A stretch of DNA of 64,000 nt from JAFEDN01 sp963697455. Lineage in GTDB: Bacteria; Pseudomonadota; Gammaproteobacteria; Coxiellales; Coxiellaceae. Numbering within the stretch: position 1 is the first letter of the stretch; each line of letters starts with the position of its first letter. The notes below the pieces were generated by a model, which did no database searches, was not told where the DNA came from, and saw only the letters and a list, made by a program, of their open reading frames with translations. This document shows, one piece after another, positions 8,118-17,884 of this stretch. Made by a program: the position numbers and the translations under genes. The stretch covers positions 60,183-124,182 of the forward strand of contig CAVOOI010000024.1 of assembly GCA_963697455.1 (NCBI GenBank), given 5' to 3'.

Positions 8118-9535
8118 TTCATCCCCAAACTATCTGTAGTTTTACTTATATTTTTAGCAAGTGCACTTGGATTATTGGAGGATGGTCTCAATAATCCAAG
8201 CGGCGAAGGAATAGTTGAATTCGCAGATAACTTTGATTCACGCTGATTTTTTTTTATTAATCGTCCTAATCTTTTTTGAGCATCTTTACTTCCTTGTAGT
8301 GCAGCAAGCTGATACCAATAAATCGCTTTCAGCGGATCTCTTATCAAACCATCTTTTCCATTTTCGCACCAAAAACCCAGCAGAATCTGCGCCTGTTCAT
8401 GACCGTTAGTAGCTGCCTGTTTATACCAGTGTACTGCTTTTCGTCTATCTTTTGGGAAACCATTTTTCCCAAGCTTATACCTCTCCGCTATATGATTTTG
8501 GATAATATTATTTTTTATTCCTGGATATTGCATATAGCTGCGTAGACTAGAGTATTGATTATAGCCGTACACAGAATTTGGTAATGAACTTGGATTGTCA
8601 CTCATAATTTGAACTGTTGGCTCGCTCGGTATTCTTCGTCTGAATCTCTCAATAGCTATATTACTACTTACATCTTGATTAATTCGATCTTGATTTCTCC
8701 GATCTTTTATGTGTCTATCCCTGCCTTTTGATTTACAATCTTCTATTGAACCTAACATAGCACCACAACAACGTAAACAACACTGCATCGCAATACAAGG
8801 AGAACAGAAAGTACAAAGCATGGGCAGACACAATAAGGTTCTTATTAATGAACAAGAAATTTGATAATAATTTGGATGTTGAGAAAATATTTCAGCATCA
8901 GCCTCTCTACACATATCTCGAGGATGAGCTAAGTCAATGCGAATATTGCGATAAAAAATGGCATTCATCTCGCTTCTTCGCATATCTACTTCAAATATAC
9001 TCTCATCAGGAAGACAAATTTCGATATCTGGACAATAATTAATTTCCCCCCATAAAGAGTGATAAGAAGGGCACCAACCATTCCTCACGGATACCGGCAC
9101 ACACAACTGTGCGGCTTCATGCGCATGTTCTCGAGTATGCCGAAACGATACCAGCTGAGGATCCTTACCATAGTTTTGAGTAGAAGTAGCCGCCAACTGC
9201 ACATTGTCATCAGGATGGTTGAATGACGTGATGATCTCAAACAAGTTATTTGGTAATGCCCTGAGAAGATTTACACCATCGCCTGGCGATATTTCTGCTC
9301 TACCTTGACTGATATAATGGCCATTTGCGTCTAAAGAATCTGGACGCAAAGAATGATAGGAGTACTGCCATTTCTGCTGCTTAAACTCCCTTGTAATTGA
9401 TTTTTTCTCATTTTTATCATACTTATCATCTTTTTTTAATAAACCAATAGATGTCTCATCCATTTCTAGATCATCTTTTGATGAGCTTCCATATAGAGAA
9501 ACCATAAAATTATATATCTCCCTCATTTTGTTCAT
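8114..9535 (-). CDS. Sel1-repeat protein with Cys-rich hydrophobic segment, copy A
   Basis: This 473-residue protein ends in two Sel1-like (TPR-like) repeats, about residues 350-430: KAVHWYKQAATNGHEQAQ and KAIYWYQLAALQGSKDAQ. In the middle (about 225-265) is a hydrophobic, very cysteine-rich stretch (LCTFCSPC, CCLRCCG), possibly a membrane-associated or lipid-modified segment. The N-terminal ~55 residues are charged and identical to copy B. Sel1 proteins in intracellular bacteria often act in signalling or as host-directed effectors; that role is an inference here. The stop overlaps the start of the downstream basic protein. The 168 bases from 9372 to 9539 are identical to 11586-11753. Confidence 0.8.
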   Translation of the reverse strand: MNKMREIYNFMVSLYGSSSKDDLEMDETSIGLLKKDDKYDKNEKKSITREFKQQKWQYSYHSLRPDSLDANGHYISQGRAEISPGDGVNLLRALPNNLFEIITSFNHPDDNVQLAATSTQNYGKDPQLVSFRHTREHAHEAAQLCVPVSVRNGWCPSYHSLWGEINYCPDIEICLPDESIFEVDMRRSEMNAIFYRNIRIDLAHPRDMCREADAEIFSQHPNYYQISCSLIRTLLCLPMLCTFCSPCIAMQCCLRCCGAMLGSIEDCKSKGRDRHIKDRRNQDRINQDVSSNIAIERFRRRIPSEPTVQIMSDNPSSLPNSVYGYNQYSSLRSYMQYPGIKNNIIQNHIAERYKLGKNGFPKDRRKAVHWYKQAATNGHEQAQILLGFWCENGKDGLIRDPLKAIYWYQLAALQGSKDAQKRLGRLIKKNQRESKLSANSTIPSPLGLLRPSSNNPSALAKNISKTTDSLGMK

Positions 9536-9653
9536 CCCTCCTTTTAATGAAAATTTATTCTATCACATACCATTTTATAAAACCAAAAAATTAGCGCCAC
9601 TTTACTCCATGCCTAGCCTTACAATTCGTTACGCCATCAGCCATTGTCTCTTG

Positions 9654-10397
9654 CTAAACGAACGGATAATCCAAGTTTTCATCTTCTTCTATTCGCTTTT
9701 GATCTCGTTGAACTATTTGATTATTCACTGGATAGAATCTTTGCCTATTTCCAGAAATATACCGCCCTAAGTTTGATACCGCTATCTTACAACCTCCATC
9801 TCTCAATCTTTCAATACTATATATACAGAGACAAATACCCGATAAAACACCTAGCAATATAAGTGTCCCTCGGGTCCCAAGTGCAAAAGGTACGCCCGGA
9901 GCGCACCATCTATCAACCACACATTGCAAATCCTCATCTAAACTTATATTAAATATAATACTATCATTGAGCGCCATAATTTTATCATCTGCGCAAAGAT
10001 CTATGACCAATTTCGAAATCACGCCCGTACTTTCTATAGTCGCATTACATAACGGTAAAATCCTATTAAATCCGTAGCAGGAAAGCATCCAATCTGATTG
10101 CATGACATATTTACCTCCTGCTAGAGTTGAAAAATAGCAATAAATCTGTTTTTTTGCAGAAACTGCTTTCACTTGCGATAATATAACTGATTTTGCTAAG
10201 AAGTCCTTTGATAACCCATTTAACAATATTGAAATAAATCGAATATAAATTAATAACTGACTTTCTACTGAAAATTTTGATTCACTATTCAATAAATATC
10301 GTGATTTTAACATTTTTGGTTGAACAGTTCCTTTTTTGGCAAATTTTCTATGCACCATGAATTTTCTTAATGAGGCGCTTTTTTTATAATTTTTCAT
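9654..10397 (-). CDS. Hypothetical membrane-anchored protein, cassette copy B
   Basis: This 247-residue paralogue of the protein at 7389-8117 has the same basic N-terminus, the same YCYFSTLAGGKY block, a hydrophobic stretch (ILLGVLSGICLCIYS, about residues 190-204) and the CKIAVSNLGRYISGNRQRF block. The C-terminal tails differ. It overlaps the upstream Sel1 gene by 4 bases. Because both copies are full length and retain the same coupling, both are probably functional. No known domain is recognised. Confidence 0.7.
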   Translation of the reverse strand: MKNYKKSASLRKFMVHRKFAKKGTVQPKMLKSRYLLNSESKFSVESQLLIYIRFISILLNGLSKDFLAKSVILSQVKAVSAKKQIYCYFSTLAGGKYVMQSDWMLSCYGFNRILPLCNATIESTGVISKLVIDLCADDKIMALNDSIIFNISLDEDLQCVVDRWCAPGVPFALGTRGTLILLGVLSGICLCIYSIERLRDGGCKIAVSNLGRYISGNRQRFYPVNNQIVQRDQKRIEEDENLDYPFV

Positions 10398-11749
10398 TTT
10401 ACTCCGAGACCTCCTATAGTTTTTTTCAGATTTGTAGTGGGCAGTCTTGAATATCCGCGGAATGAACTCAACAATCGAGATGACGAAGAAATATCTGACC
10501 CCCTTGACAATTTTAATCGTCTTAATTCTTTTTGAGCATTTTTATTCCCTTGTATTGCAGCAAGCTGATACCAGTAAATCGCTTTGAGCGGATCTCTTAT
10601 TAGCCCATTCTTGCCTCCTTCGCACCAAAGACCCATCAGAATCTGAGCATCCACATGACCGTTAGTAGCTGCTCGTTTATACCAGTATATTGCTTTTCGT
10701 AAATCTTTTGGATGACCACCGCTTCCAAATTCATACTTCTTAGCTTCATAGTTTTGAATGTGCATATTTTCCATCCCAGGATATTGCATATAGCTGCGTA
10801 ACCATGATGATTGATTATGCATTGAAGCAGAACTTGTTATTAAAATTGAATCATCACTCATCACTTGAGCAGATGGCTCCCATGGCTTTCTTTCTTTAAA
10901 TGTGGAAATAAAAATATTAGTGGGACTCTCATTTTTAATTCTGTTTTTATTTCTTTGATTTTTTATCGGTCTTGCTTTTACTATTGATTTACAGTCTTCT
11001 ACTGAACCTAAAAATGCTCCACAACAACGTAAACAAAACTGCAATCCAATACAAGGAGAACAGAACGTACAAAGTATGGGTAGACAAAATATAGTTTTCA
11101 TTAATGAACAAGAAATTTCAGAGAAGTCGCGTTCATCCTGAGAAAGTATTTGAGTCTCAGCCTCCCTACAAACATCTCGAGGATTAGCTAAATCAATTCG
11201 AATATTGCGATAAATGGCGCTTTCCATTCCGTTACTACCAGATTTATATTCCTCAGGAAGACAAATTTCGATATCTAAACAGCATATGCTATCCCTATCC
11301 GCACATACAGGCACACACAACTCTGCTGCTTCATAGGCACGTTCTCGAGCATGCCGGAACAGTACAAGCTGAGGATCTTTGCCAAAGTTTGCAGTAGACG
11401 TGGCCTGCAGTTGCACATTATCATCAGGATGACTGAACGATTGGACGATCTTATATACCGTATTTGGCAATAACTGAAGCCGATTTACACCATCGCCTGG
11501 CGGTATTTCTGCTCGACCTTGACTGATATAATGACCATTTTCGTCTAAAGAATCTGGCCGTAAAGAATGGGAGTAGTACTGCCACTTCTGCTGCTTAAAC
11601 TCCCTTGTAATTGATTTTTTCTCATTTTTATCATACTTATCATCTTTTTTTAATAAACCAATAGATGTCTCATCCATTTCTAGATCATCTTTTGATGAGC
11701 TTCCATATAGAGAAACCATAAAATTATATATCTCCCTCATTTTGTTCAT
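10394..11749 (-). CDS. Sel1-repeat protein with Cys-rich hydrophobic segment, copy B
   Basis: This 451-residue paralogue of the Sel1 protein at 8114-9535 has two Sel1-like repeats near the C-terminus (KAIYWYKRAATNGHVDAQ and KAIYWYQLAAIQGNKNAQ). The cysteine-rich hydrophobic segment is conserved (LCTFCSPC, CLRCCG), followed by SVEDCKS. The first ~55 residues are identical to copy A even at the DNA level, while the rest has drifted. That points to gene conversion or recent recombination at the 5' end. It is the first gene of a two-gene coupled unit and shares its upstream sequence with copy A. Confidence 0.8.
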   Translation of the reverse strand: MNKMREIYNFMVSLYGSSSKDDLEMDETSIGLLKKDDKYDKNEKKSITREFKQQKWQYYSHSLRPDSLDENGHYISQGRAEIPPGDGVNRLQLLPNTVYKIVQSFSHPDDNVQLQATSTANFGKDPQLVLFRHARERAYEAAELCVPVCADRDSICCLDIEICLPEEYKSGSNGMESAIYRNIRIDLANPRDVCREAETQILSQDERDFSEISCSLMKTIFCLPILCTFCSPCIGLQFCLRCCGAFLGSVEDCKSIVKARPIKNQRNKNRIKNESPTNIFISTFKERKPWEPSAQVMSDDSILITSSASMHNQSSWLRSYMQYPGMENMHIQNYEAKKYEFGSGGHPKDLRKAIYWYKRAATNGHVDAQILMGLWCEGGKNGLIRDPLKAIYWYQLAAIQGNKNAQKELRRLKLSRGSDISSSSRLLSSFRGYSRLPTTNLKKTIGGLGVK

Positions 11750-11867
11750 CCCTAATTTTAATGAAAATTTATTCTATCAAAGCCTTTCATGAGGTTAAAC
11801 TAAACCCCCCTTGAAAAAACACCGTTAAAATCACGGTATCAGCAATGGCCCAAAAAATTCTTGATTT

Positions 11868-11879
11868 ATCGTATACGAT
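11868..11879. promoter_or_regulatory. 12-bp palindrome upstream of LuxR gene
   Basis: ATCGTATACGAT is a perfect palindrome 44 bases before the start codon of the LuxR-type regulator. It is a candidate operator, possibly for autoregulation. Nothing else in the sequence proves binding. Confidence 0.3.
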
Positions 11880-11922
11880 TTGATAGTCTTTTTATTTAAA
11901 TTTTGATATTAATGAAAATAAA

Positions 11923-12696
11923 ATGAATAAGATTGTACTTCCTGAAAATCATTTTTCGCTGACTTCAACAACAGATATCACTGATATTTGTAAACCTCTT
12001 TTTGAAAATTCGCCCATCGCTTACTTTTGTTGGTTTAGGATGTTTAACAATGGTTATTCACAGCTCTTAATTAGCAATCCGGATTTACCTAAATTTCACC
12101 TAAATATCAAGAATTATCTGGTTACTCCGAAAATTGATGAAAAATTAATTAAAAAACAGTTTTATTATTTTAGTTTTCCAGATTTAAATGACAAATTCGA
12201 CGAAGCTCTTTACAACTATAAAATTTTATTTAACATTCATTGTCCTATTTATTTATTTGAAAAATTCGATAACTATTATGATTCTTTTTGGTTCGCTTCC
12301 CAAGAAAATAATTTAGCGATTTATAATTTTTATTTAAACAATATGAATATGCTAGAGAAATTTAAATCCTATTTTAAAGATAAAGCCGAATCCCTTATTC
12401 AAAAAACAGATAACAACCGGCTTATCATACCTAATACAATGCAATCTAATCTTTCGAGAGCAAAACTCATATCAACACCACCGGATCGCTTAATTAATCA
12501 GCATAAACCCTTGTTGACGCTCTCTAAAAGAGAGATGGAAGTTACTCAATGGCTCGCGCGGGGCCGCACTCTTAAAGAGATCGCCAAGGTACTGCAACTG
12601 TCTCCCAGGACCGTTGAGCAATACCTAAATAGCGTTAAAAGGAAAACCGGACTGGAAAGAAAAAGTCAAATTATAGATCTCATAATGGGATTTTAA
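11923..12696 (+). CDS. LuxR-family transcriptional regulator
   Basis: This 257-residue regulator has a C-terminal LuxR-type helix-turn-helix at about residues 193-257 (LTLSKREMEVTQWLARGRT, then LSPRTVEQYLNSVKRKTG). The N-terminal ~170 residues are aromatic-rich and match no sensor domain I recognise, so the signal is unknown. Members with this layout are numerous in Legionella and relatives. It is divergent from the Sel1 cassette, which could be its target. The start has only a weak ribosome-binding site but is the first ATG after the palindrome at 11868. Confidence 0.85.
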   Translation: MNKIVLPENHFSLTSTTDITDICKPLFENSPIAYFCWFRMFNNGYSQLLISNPDLPKFHLNIKNYLVTPKIDEKLIKKQFYYFSFPDLNDKFDEALYNYKILFNIHCPIYLFEKFDNYYDSFWFASQENNLAIYNFYLNNMNMLEKFKSYFKDKAESLIQKTDNNRLIIPNTMQSNLSRAKLISTPPDRLINQHKPLLTLSKREMEVTQWLARGRTLKEIAKVLQLSPRTVEQYLNSVKRKTGLERKSQIIDLIMGF

Positions 12697-12751
12697 GTAT
12701 TAGCACCCCTTGGGATAAGCCACCACTAAATCAGGGCGCGGACCGATTTAT

Positions 12752-12811
12752 AGTCACGCAAGTAAAATTTGCCGACACTTTAGGGAACGCGTTACACCGC
12801 TCTCGCCTGCT
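12752..12811 (+). pseudogene. Fragment of the TIGR01777 epimerase gene (duplicate)
   Basis: About 60 bases closely match 6735-6794 inside the intact epimerase gene (shared runs include TAGTCACGCAAGTA and AATTTGCCGACACTTTAG). The copy is isolated, has no start and no continuing frame. It is a displaced relic in the ~145-base gap between the LuxR gene and the methyltransferase-like gene. Confidence 0.75.
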
Positions 12812-12841
12812 TTATCTACGGTAGTGAATTAGACTCGTCAA

Positions 12842-15577
12842 TTAGAGGGAATTACTGTTATAGTTTAATTTTGATTGACCATCGGGCGCTGCGGATGTAG
12901 AAGACGAGGAAGAGGAAGACGAGGAAAATGAGGATGAGACAAAGTTTAATTGCGGCAAAAAGCTTATAGATAAATTTATCCCTGAAGATGATGAACTTGA
13001 TGAATTACTTTCTAAAGGAATTCCGCTACTTTCAACATCTTCTTCACCAGGCAATATGGGGAACTCACCCGCTTCGGGATCGTATGATGTTATGGCTATT
13101 ACAGACCTAGTCCTTGGCGAATCACTTGCTGAATGATCATCGGCCTTAGAGTCGGATAATGTTAAGTCTACTACAGGCTCGATTTCTGTTAATTCATCTA
13201 GCATATAAGTTGTTAGATTATAAACCTCAGCCTGCAAATTTGATTTTATTGTTTCACTTTCTTCTGATAATTTTTCAATTCTCATGTCTACTTCTTTAGC
13301 AGGAACTCCATCAATCATCAATGACGAATAAGCGACTAATATTTTTTCCTTGAAATTCTCGACTTCGAGTGAATATACATTTTTGAAAGCCTCAATGATC
13401 AAAGCGTCTAATTTACCAGCTTGCTTACAAATTCGGATTAGATTGGTAATACCGGGATAATCCACTATATCTGGATAAGCATGTACAATGAGAAAATCTT
13501 TCGTTGCTACCATAACAGTTAATTCAAGTATCAATCTTGATAAATTTGTGTTTAAAAAATTAAAGAATTCTTTAGGTATAGAATTCCCTGGGGTATCTCT
13601 GAGATCGATTATATTTCGATTTAATGTATCAATAAGAATTAAGTTATGATGTATATATGAAATTAATAAATAAGATTTACGACAATCAGAACTAGATATT
13701 CTCTCATTTTCTATAAATAATCGACATGGAATAACTAATTTTTCAAAAATTATTCTATCTTTCTCATAAAGAGGAAATCTATAAATATCATTCGATAAAG
13801 TTTTTATTAATTTGAAATAATATACCTCTTTAAAGGTATCATCAAATAATAAATTAATTTCAACTAAATCACTTAATTTACTTAGATTTTCAAATACGTC
13901 ATCCAATCTTTTGCGCATGCGACCAATCGGCGGATCATATTTTTCTTCCTTAAAATCAAATCCTTCTGCAATTTTATATAATTTTATAAAATTGAAAATT
14001 TGACTACCGGAAACATCCTTAAGGTCACATTGAAACAGATGGTTGTTTTTAATAACTAAATTCAAATAATCCAAGCCACTCTCTTTGGTTAAAGGGATAT
14101 TAATCATAATACGTTCAGATACGGCTTCTTCTAGATCAGGAACCTCAGGATGAGATCTTTTTGGATACTCTACTTTTTCCTCCATAAAAGATAGAGTTTT
14201 TTTGACAAATGGATTTTCGGTTTGAACAGTAGTGAAAAAATTTCTAGGGGCCATTAAATAAACATCATCACTAATCAGTTTAATATGGATATTTCTAAAA
14301 TTTTCCTTACTAAAAATTCCGAAATTATCCTGTAAATATGCAATAAATTCTTTACAAGAATGCCAAATAATTATTTTTATATCCATGTGCTCAAGTATAT
14401 ATTTCACCCAGAATTTCAATTCGTCAGACACCGAACAAAAAGATAAATCTATGGTGATACCATCTTTAAGATAGCGTTGTAACTTAGCTATAAAATATTC
14501 GGGTTTATGCGAAAGCGAAAGATCTAATATACCTTGCTCTTTTAACTTTTTTAGTTTTCCATTTAATATCGCTTTATTCGATAGTCGCTTGAACAAGAAA
14601 AACTGTCCATGTTTTTCTGGATGCCAGGTATTTCTATAACCCAACTTTCTGAGTATAAAATCATTTATGGTGAGCTCTTCATAACCTGAAAAGATTAAAT
14701 ATTTAAGATTATTTTTAGCTGCTCCTTGCAATGCAGTTAATGCATCAAATGCATTTGGCAGAACGTTGCGGGTTAAGCAACCGGAAAAGACAGCTATGGT
14801 GATAATTTTTTGTCCCTTAAATTTGGATATTTCATTTTTTAGAATAGCATCCGTATCTAAAAGATTTCCTAGTATAAACTGACAAGATTTGAATTCAGCA
14901 ATTTTATGTTCATTACAGACCAAAATATTTTCTTTATTCAAATCAAAACCAAAATATGAAACCTCATTATGTAGATTATCGGCTAGCCTGCCATCTAGAA
15001 GCGGCGCTAATCTACCTTCACCACACGCGAGGTCACCAATAAACAAGGGTGCTGACTCTTTGGACATTATTTCAAGGAAACACCGGACAATTCTTTCCCT
15101 AACCATTTCGTAAAACGTAGAGGTAACTGCTTTATAAGAATCTTTCACGCTCTGTTTTTGCCAATCAATACTTGGTTCTACTCTACCCGCAAAAGCGACG
15201 ATTTCCCCTGCACACTTAAACTCGGTTATATTGTCTTTCAATAGGTGATGCAGTTCAGCCCCATCAACATCAAAGATTGCCTGCCTGCTATTATCTGTAA
15301 AAAGCAGGTAGATAAAGTAACTTCGAGCTTTTTTCATGCTTTGGACAACATTAGGTCCCCGCCCAAATCCTAATCGTAAAATTTTGATGCGTTTACCATT
15401 ATAAAAAAACGCACCATTTTTAGTTGATTTTAATTCTACGTACATCAAATCAATCGGGAAATGAAGCTTATGGTTATCCCTTTTTACGCCTGACTTCACG
15501 ATTTCTTCGAGAGAACTGTCTTGCTTTTCTTTGGTCTCGCATGCTATGCTAATAGCTGTCTGTATGTTGTTTTTCAT
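12842..15577 (-). CDS. Large protein with class I methyltransferase-like domain and Ser-rich tail
   Basis: The protein has about 911 residues. Residues ~155-330 look like a class I SAM-dependent methyltransferase: IGDLACGEGRL (motif I, about residues 180-190), then YFGFDLN (motif II acidic region) and a later hydrophobic strand. The middle ~450 residues are of unknown type. The C-terminus is low-complexity serine (runs around residues 835-895), separated by acidic linkers. I start at the ATG at 15577 rather than the TTG at 15619, because the ATG has a GGAAA element upstream and the TTG has none. Divergent from an ankyrin gene. A host-directed methyltransferase is possible but unproven. Confidence 0.65.
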   Translation of the reverse strand: MKNNIQTAISIACETKEKQDSSLEEIVKSGVKRDNHKLHFPIDLMYVELKSTKNGAFFYNGKRIKILRLGFGRGPNVVQSMKKARSYFIYLLFTDNSRQAIFDVDGAELHHLLKDNITEFKCAGEIVAFAGRVEPSIDWQKQSVKDSYKAVTSTFYEMVRERIVRCFLEIMSKESAPLFIGDLACGEGRLAPLLDGRLADNLHNEVSYFGFDLNKENILVCNEHKIAEFKSCQFILGNLLDTDAILKNEISKFKGQKIITIAVFSGCLTRNVLPNAFDALTALQGAAKNNLKYLIFSGYEELTINDFILRKLGYRNTWHPEKHGQFFLFKRLSNKAILNGKLKKLKEQGILDLSLSHKPEYFIAKLQRYLKDGITIDLSFCSVSDELKFWVKYILEHMDIKIIIWHSCKEFIAYLQDNFGIFSKENFRNIHIKLISDDVYLMAPRNFFTTVQTENPFVKKTLSFMEEKVEYPKRSHPEVPDLEEAVSERIMINIPLTKESGLDYLNLVIKNNHLFQCDLKDVSGSQIFNFIKLYKIAEGFDFKEEKYDPPIGRMRKRLDDVFENLSKLSDLVEINLLFDDTFKEVYYFKLIKTLSNDIYRFPLYEKDRIIFEKLVIPCRLFIENERISSSDCRKSYLLISYIHHNLILIDTLNRNIIDLRDTPGNSIPKEFFNFLNTNLSRLILELTVMVATKDFLIVHAYPDIVDYPGITNLIRICKQAGKLDALIIEAFKNVYSLEVENFKEKILVAYSSLMIDGVPAKEVDMRIEKLSEESETIKSNLQAEVYNLTTYMLDELTEIEPVVDLTLSDSKADDHSASDSPRTRSVIAITSYDPEAGEFPILPGEEDVESSGIPLESNSSSSSSSGINLSISFLPQLNFVSSSFSSSSSSSSSTSAAPDGQSKLNYNSNSL

Positions 15578-15649
15578 TTGGTTTCCAAGCTTTCGAGCTG
15601 TTGGGTCAATTCTAACCAATGATTATTAAGACAGGATTAAGAAAAGAAT

Positions 15650-16300
15650 ATGAAACAAAGTTTTAATGCTTTAATTACTGCCGCGGCAAAAAATAATGTT
15701 GACGAAATAAAGAAAATTCACAGTGCAAATACTGTTAATCTCAGTGATTGTGGTAGCGATACGAAACGTACACCTTTACATTGGGCGGCACTGAATGGTT
15801 GCGTTGAAGCGGCCAGGTATTTGGGCGAACACTCTCCAAAAATATCAATTAATAAACAGGATTCGAAAGGAAATACCCCAGTTAATTTGTGTACTCAACA
15901 TAGCACGAATCTGCTGGCGCGGCTGGCTACGATTTTGTGTTTGTTTGATTTAGGAGCTGATCCATTCCTCTCAAATGAGGAAGGAAAGACTCCTCTAATG
16001 GGCATGGTTAGCATCAGAGATTCAAAAGAGGCCTCTGCAAGCCTCGTAGCACAGGAACAAATTAACTTAATTATTCAAAAGATAAAAAACATTGCGATCA
16101 CTCAAGCCAGAGAAAAAAATCAATCCATTCATATAACTAAAAATGGAACAATCCATTTTATTGATACCCGCACTCCTCTTTCAGCCACTTTTCTCAAAAA
16201 AGCCACCCCTCTTGTTGTGGGTAAACCGTCGGCTGATCCAAAGGATCTTAAAATTCAATCGACAGAAAACTCCCCAACTTATGTCTCAAATTGTGTTTAG
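15650..16300 (+). CDS. Ankyrin-repeat protein
   Basis: This 216-residue protein has two to three ankyrin repeats in its first ~120 residues (TPLHWAALNGCVEAARYL; NTPVNLCTQHS; LGADPFLSNEEGKTPLMG). The rest is a polar tail with no recognised domain. Ankyrin repeats mediate protein binding; in intracellular gammaproteobacteria small ankyrin proteins are often translocated effectors, which is inference here. The gene is divergently transcribed from the methyltransferase-like gene across ~70 bases. Confidence 0.8.
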   Translation: MKQSFNALITAAAKNNVDEIKKIHSANTVNLSDCGSDTKRTPLHWAALNGCVEAARYLGEHSPKISINKQDSKGNTPVNLCTQHSTNLLARLATILCLFDLGADPFLSNEEGKTPLMGMVSIRDSKEASASLVAQEQINLIIQKIKNIAITQAREKNQSIHITKNGTIHFIDTRTPLSATFLKKATPLVVGKPSADPKDLKIQSTENSPTYVSNCV

Positions 16301-16450
16301 CCACGAAAAAAAGATCGCTGATGCCGGCTGGCGCTAGAGAAGATGGCCCTGCTTAATGTCCGGCCTTAGAATTCATTAGCTTGATACTGATCTGACATCG
16401 ACTTCCGATTTTGGCTAGTCTGGTGGTCGGGGAACTGATATCCTTCCTCT

Positions 16451-17884
16451 ATGAAACTGAATTATGACCCGCAAGAATTTTATCGCGCCCATTTAGCCCG
16501 TGATCCGCGTTTTGATGGTAAATTCTTCGTCGCCGTGAAATCGACCATGATTTATTGCCGGCCGATCTGTCCAGCCCGCAAGGCTCAATTGAAAAATTTA
16601 GAGTTCTTTATTCATTCTGCCCAAGCTGAGGAAGCCGGTTATAGGCCCTGCTTACGTTGCCGGCCTGAAACGGCGCCTGGCTCGGCAGCTTGGATCGGCA
16701 CATCGGCAACCATCCAGCGAGCTATTCGCATGATGGATTGCTTTGCGCTTGAAGAATTGTCGATCCATGACTTAGCTACAAAATTAGGCATTGGCGAACG
16801 CTGGCTTCGCGAACTCTTTCAGAAACAAGTGGGCGCTAGTCCGCAATCCATTTTAATGTCCAAGAAACTGGATATCGCCAGAAACCTACTCGATAAATCA
16901 TCACTCTCCATAACAGAAATTGCTTTTAGCTCAGGATTCCAATCCATTCGACGTTTTAATGACGCATTTAAAATAAGGTTTCAAAAAACTCCAAGCTCTT
17001 TTAGGAGAGAACCGTGCTCAAACGGTCTACTCCGATTACAATTGAGCTATCGTCCGCCTTACGCATGGAATGATCTGATGCATTTTTTTAGTAATCGCGC
17101 CATTCCCAAGCTGGAATTCATTGAAGATAATTCTTATCAACGTCTCTTTAATTATGGTGATGTACGCGGATGGTTTAAAGCAAAACATAGTCTGAATAAC
17201 ACCATAGAAATCGAATTCAAGGTAAACAAAAGCTCAAATATCATGGAATTTGTAGCCCGGCTAAAAAATATTTTCGATTTGGATGCCGACCCTATGGCTA
17301 TCGAAAACTGTCTCAAGGAAGATAAAAAACTCAGCCCCTACTTAACTCAGTATAAAGGCTTGAGAATTCCCGGATGCTGGGATGGCTTCGAACTCGCCGT
17401 CCGCGCTGTGGTGGGCCAAAAAATCAGCGTCAAAGCGGCACGAACCATACTGAGCAGAATTGTGGAAATTTGCGGCGAAAAACAAACTTTTGATGAATCC
17501 CTCCACCTCGAACAATTTTTTCCAACACCAGAAAATATCCTTACTGCGGATTTAACCCAGATTGGATTAACCAAATCGAAAATTGAATCTTTAAAAATTT
17601 TGGCCAAAGAGATCGTTAATAAAAAGATTGTTCTCGACGGCACGGCAGATTTTGCAGATACTTGCCAAAAACTTCTCTCCATAAAAGGAATTGGCGCATG
17701 GACAGTGGAATATATTGCGATGCGCGCCCTTCGAAACCCGAATGGATTTCCAGAAACTGATTTAGAACTTAAAAAGAAAATATCCCAGCTACAATTGCAT
17801 CCTGAAAAATGGACGCCTTGGCGAGCCTACGGAGCGATTCTGCTTTGGAATCTACAATTGGAGAATAAAGTATGCAAGCAATAA
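16451..17884 (+). CDS. Ada regulatory domain fused to AlkA DNA-3-methyladenine glycosylase
   Basis: This 477-residue fusion acts in alkylation-damage sensing and repair. Residues 1-80 form the Ada zinc domain with C36, C40, C67 and C70, where one cysteine normally accepts methyl groups from phosphotriesters. Residues ~85-190 form an AraC-type DNA-binding domain (LSIHDLATKLGI; ITEIAFSSGFQSIRRF). Residues ~195-477 form an AlkA glycosylase with the helix-hairpin-helix LSIKGIGAWTVEYIA and catalytic D437 in the FPETD motif. It overlaps the downstream ogt by 13 bases. The operon is probably self-activated by the methylated Ada domain. Confidence 0.93.
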   Translation: MKLNYDPQEFYRAHLARDPRFDGKFFVAVKSTMIYCRPICPARKAQLKNLEFFIHSAQAEEAGYRPCLRCRPETAPGSAAWIGTSATIQRAIRMMDCFALEELSIHDLATKLGIGERWLRELFQKQVGASPQSILMSKKLDIARNLLDKSSLSITEIAFSSGFQSIRRFNDAFKIRFQKTPSSFRREPCSNGLLRLQLSYRPPYAWNDLMHFFSNRAIPKLEFIEDNSYQRLFNYGDVRGWFKAKHSLNNTIEIEFKVNKSSNIMEFVARLKNIFDLDADPMAIENCLKEDKKLSPYLTQYKGLRIPGCWDGFELAVRAVVGQKISVKAARTILSRIVEICGEKQTFDESLHLEQFFPTPENILTADLTQIGLTKSKIESLKILAKEIVNKKIVLDGTADFADTCQKLLSIKGIGAWTVEYIAMRALRNPNGFPETDLELKKKISQLQLHPEKWTPWRAYGAILLWNLQLENKVCKQ

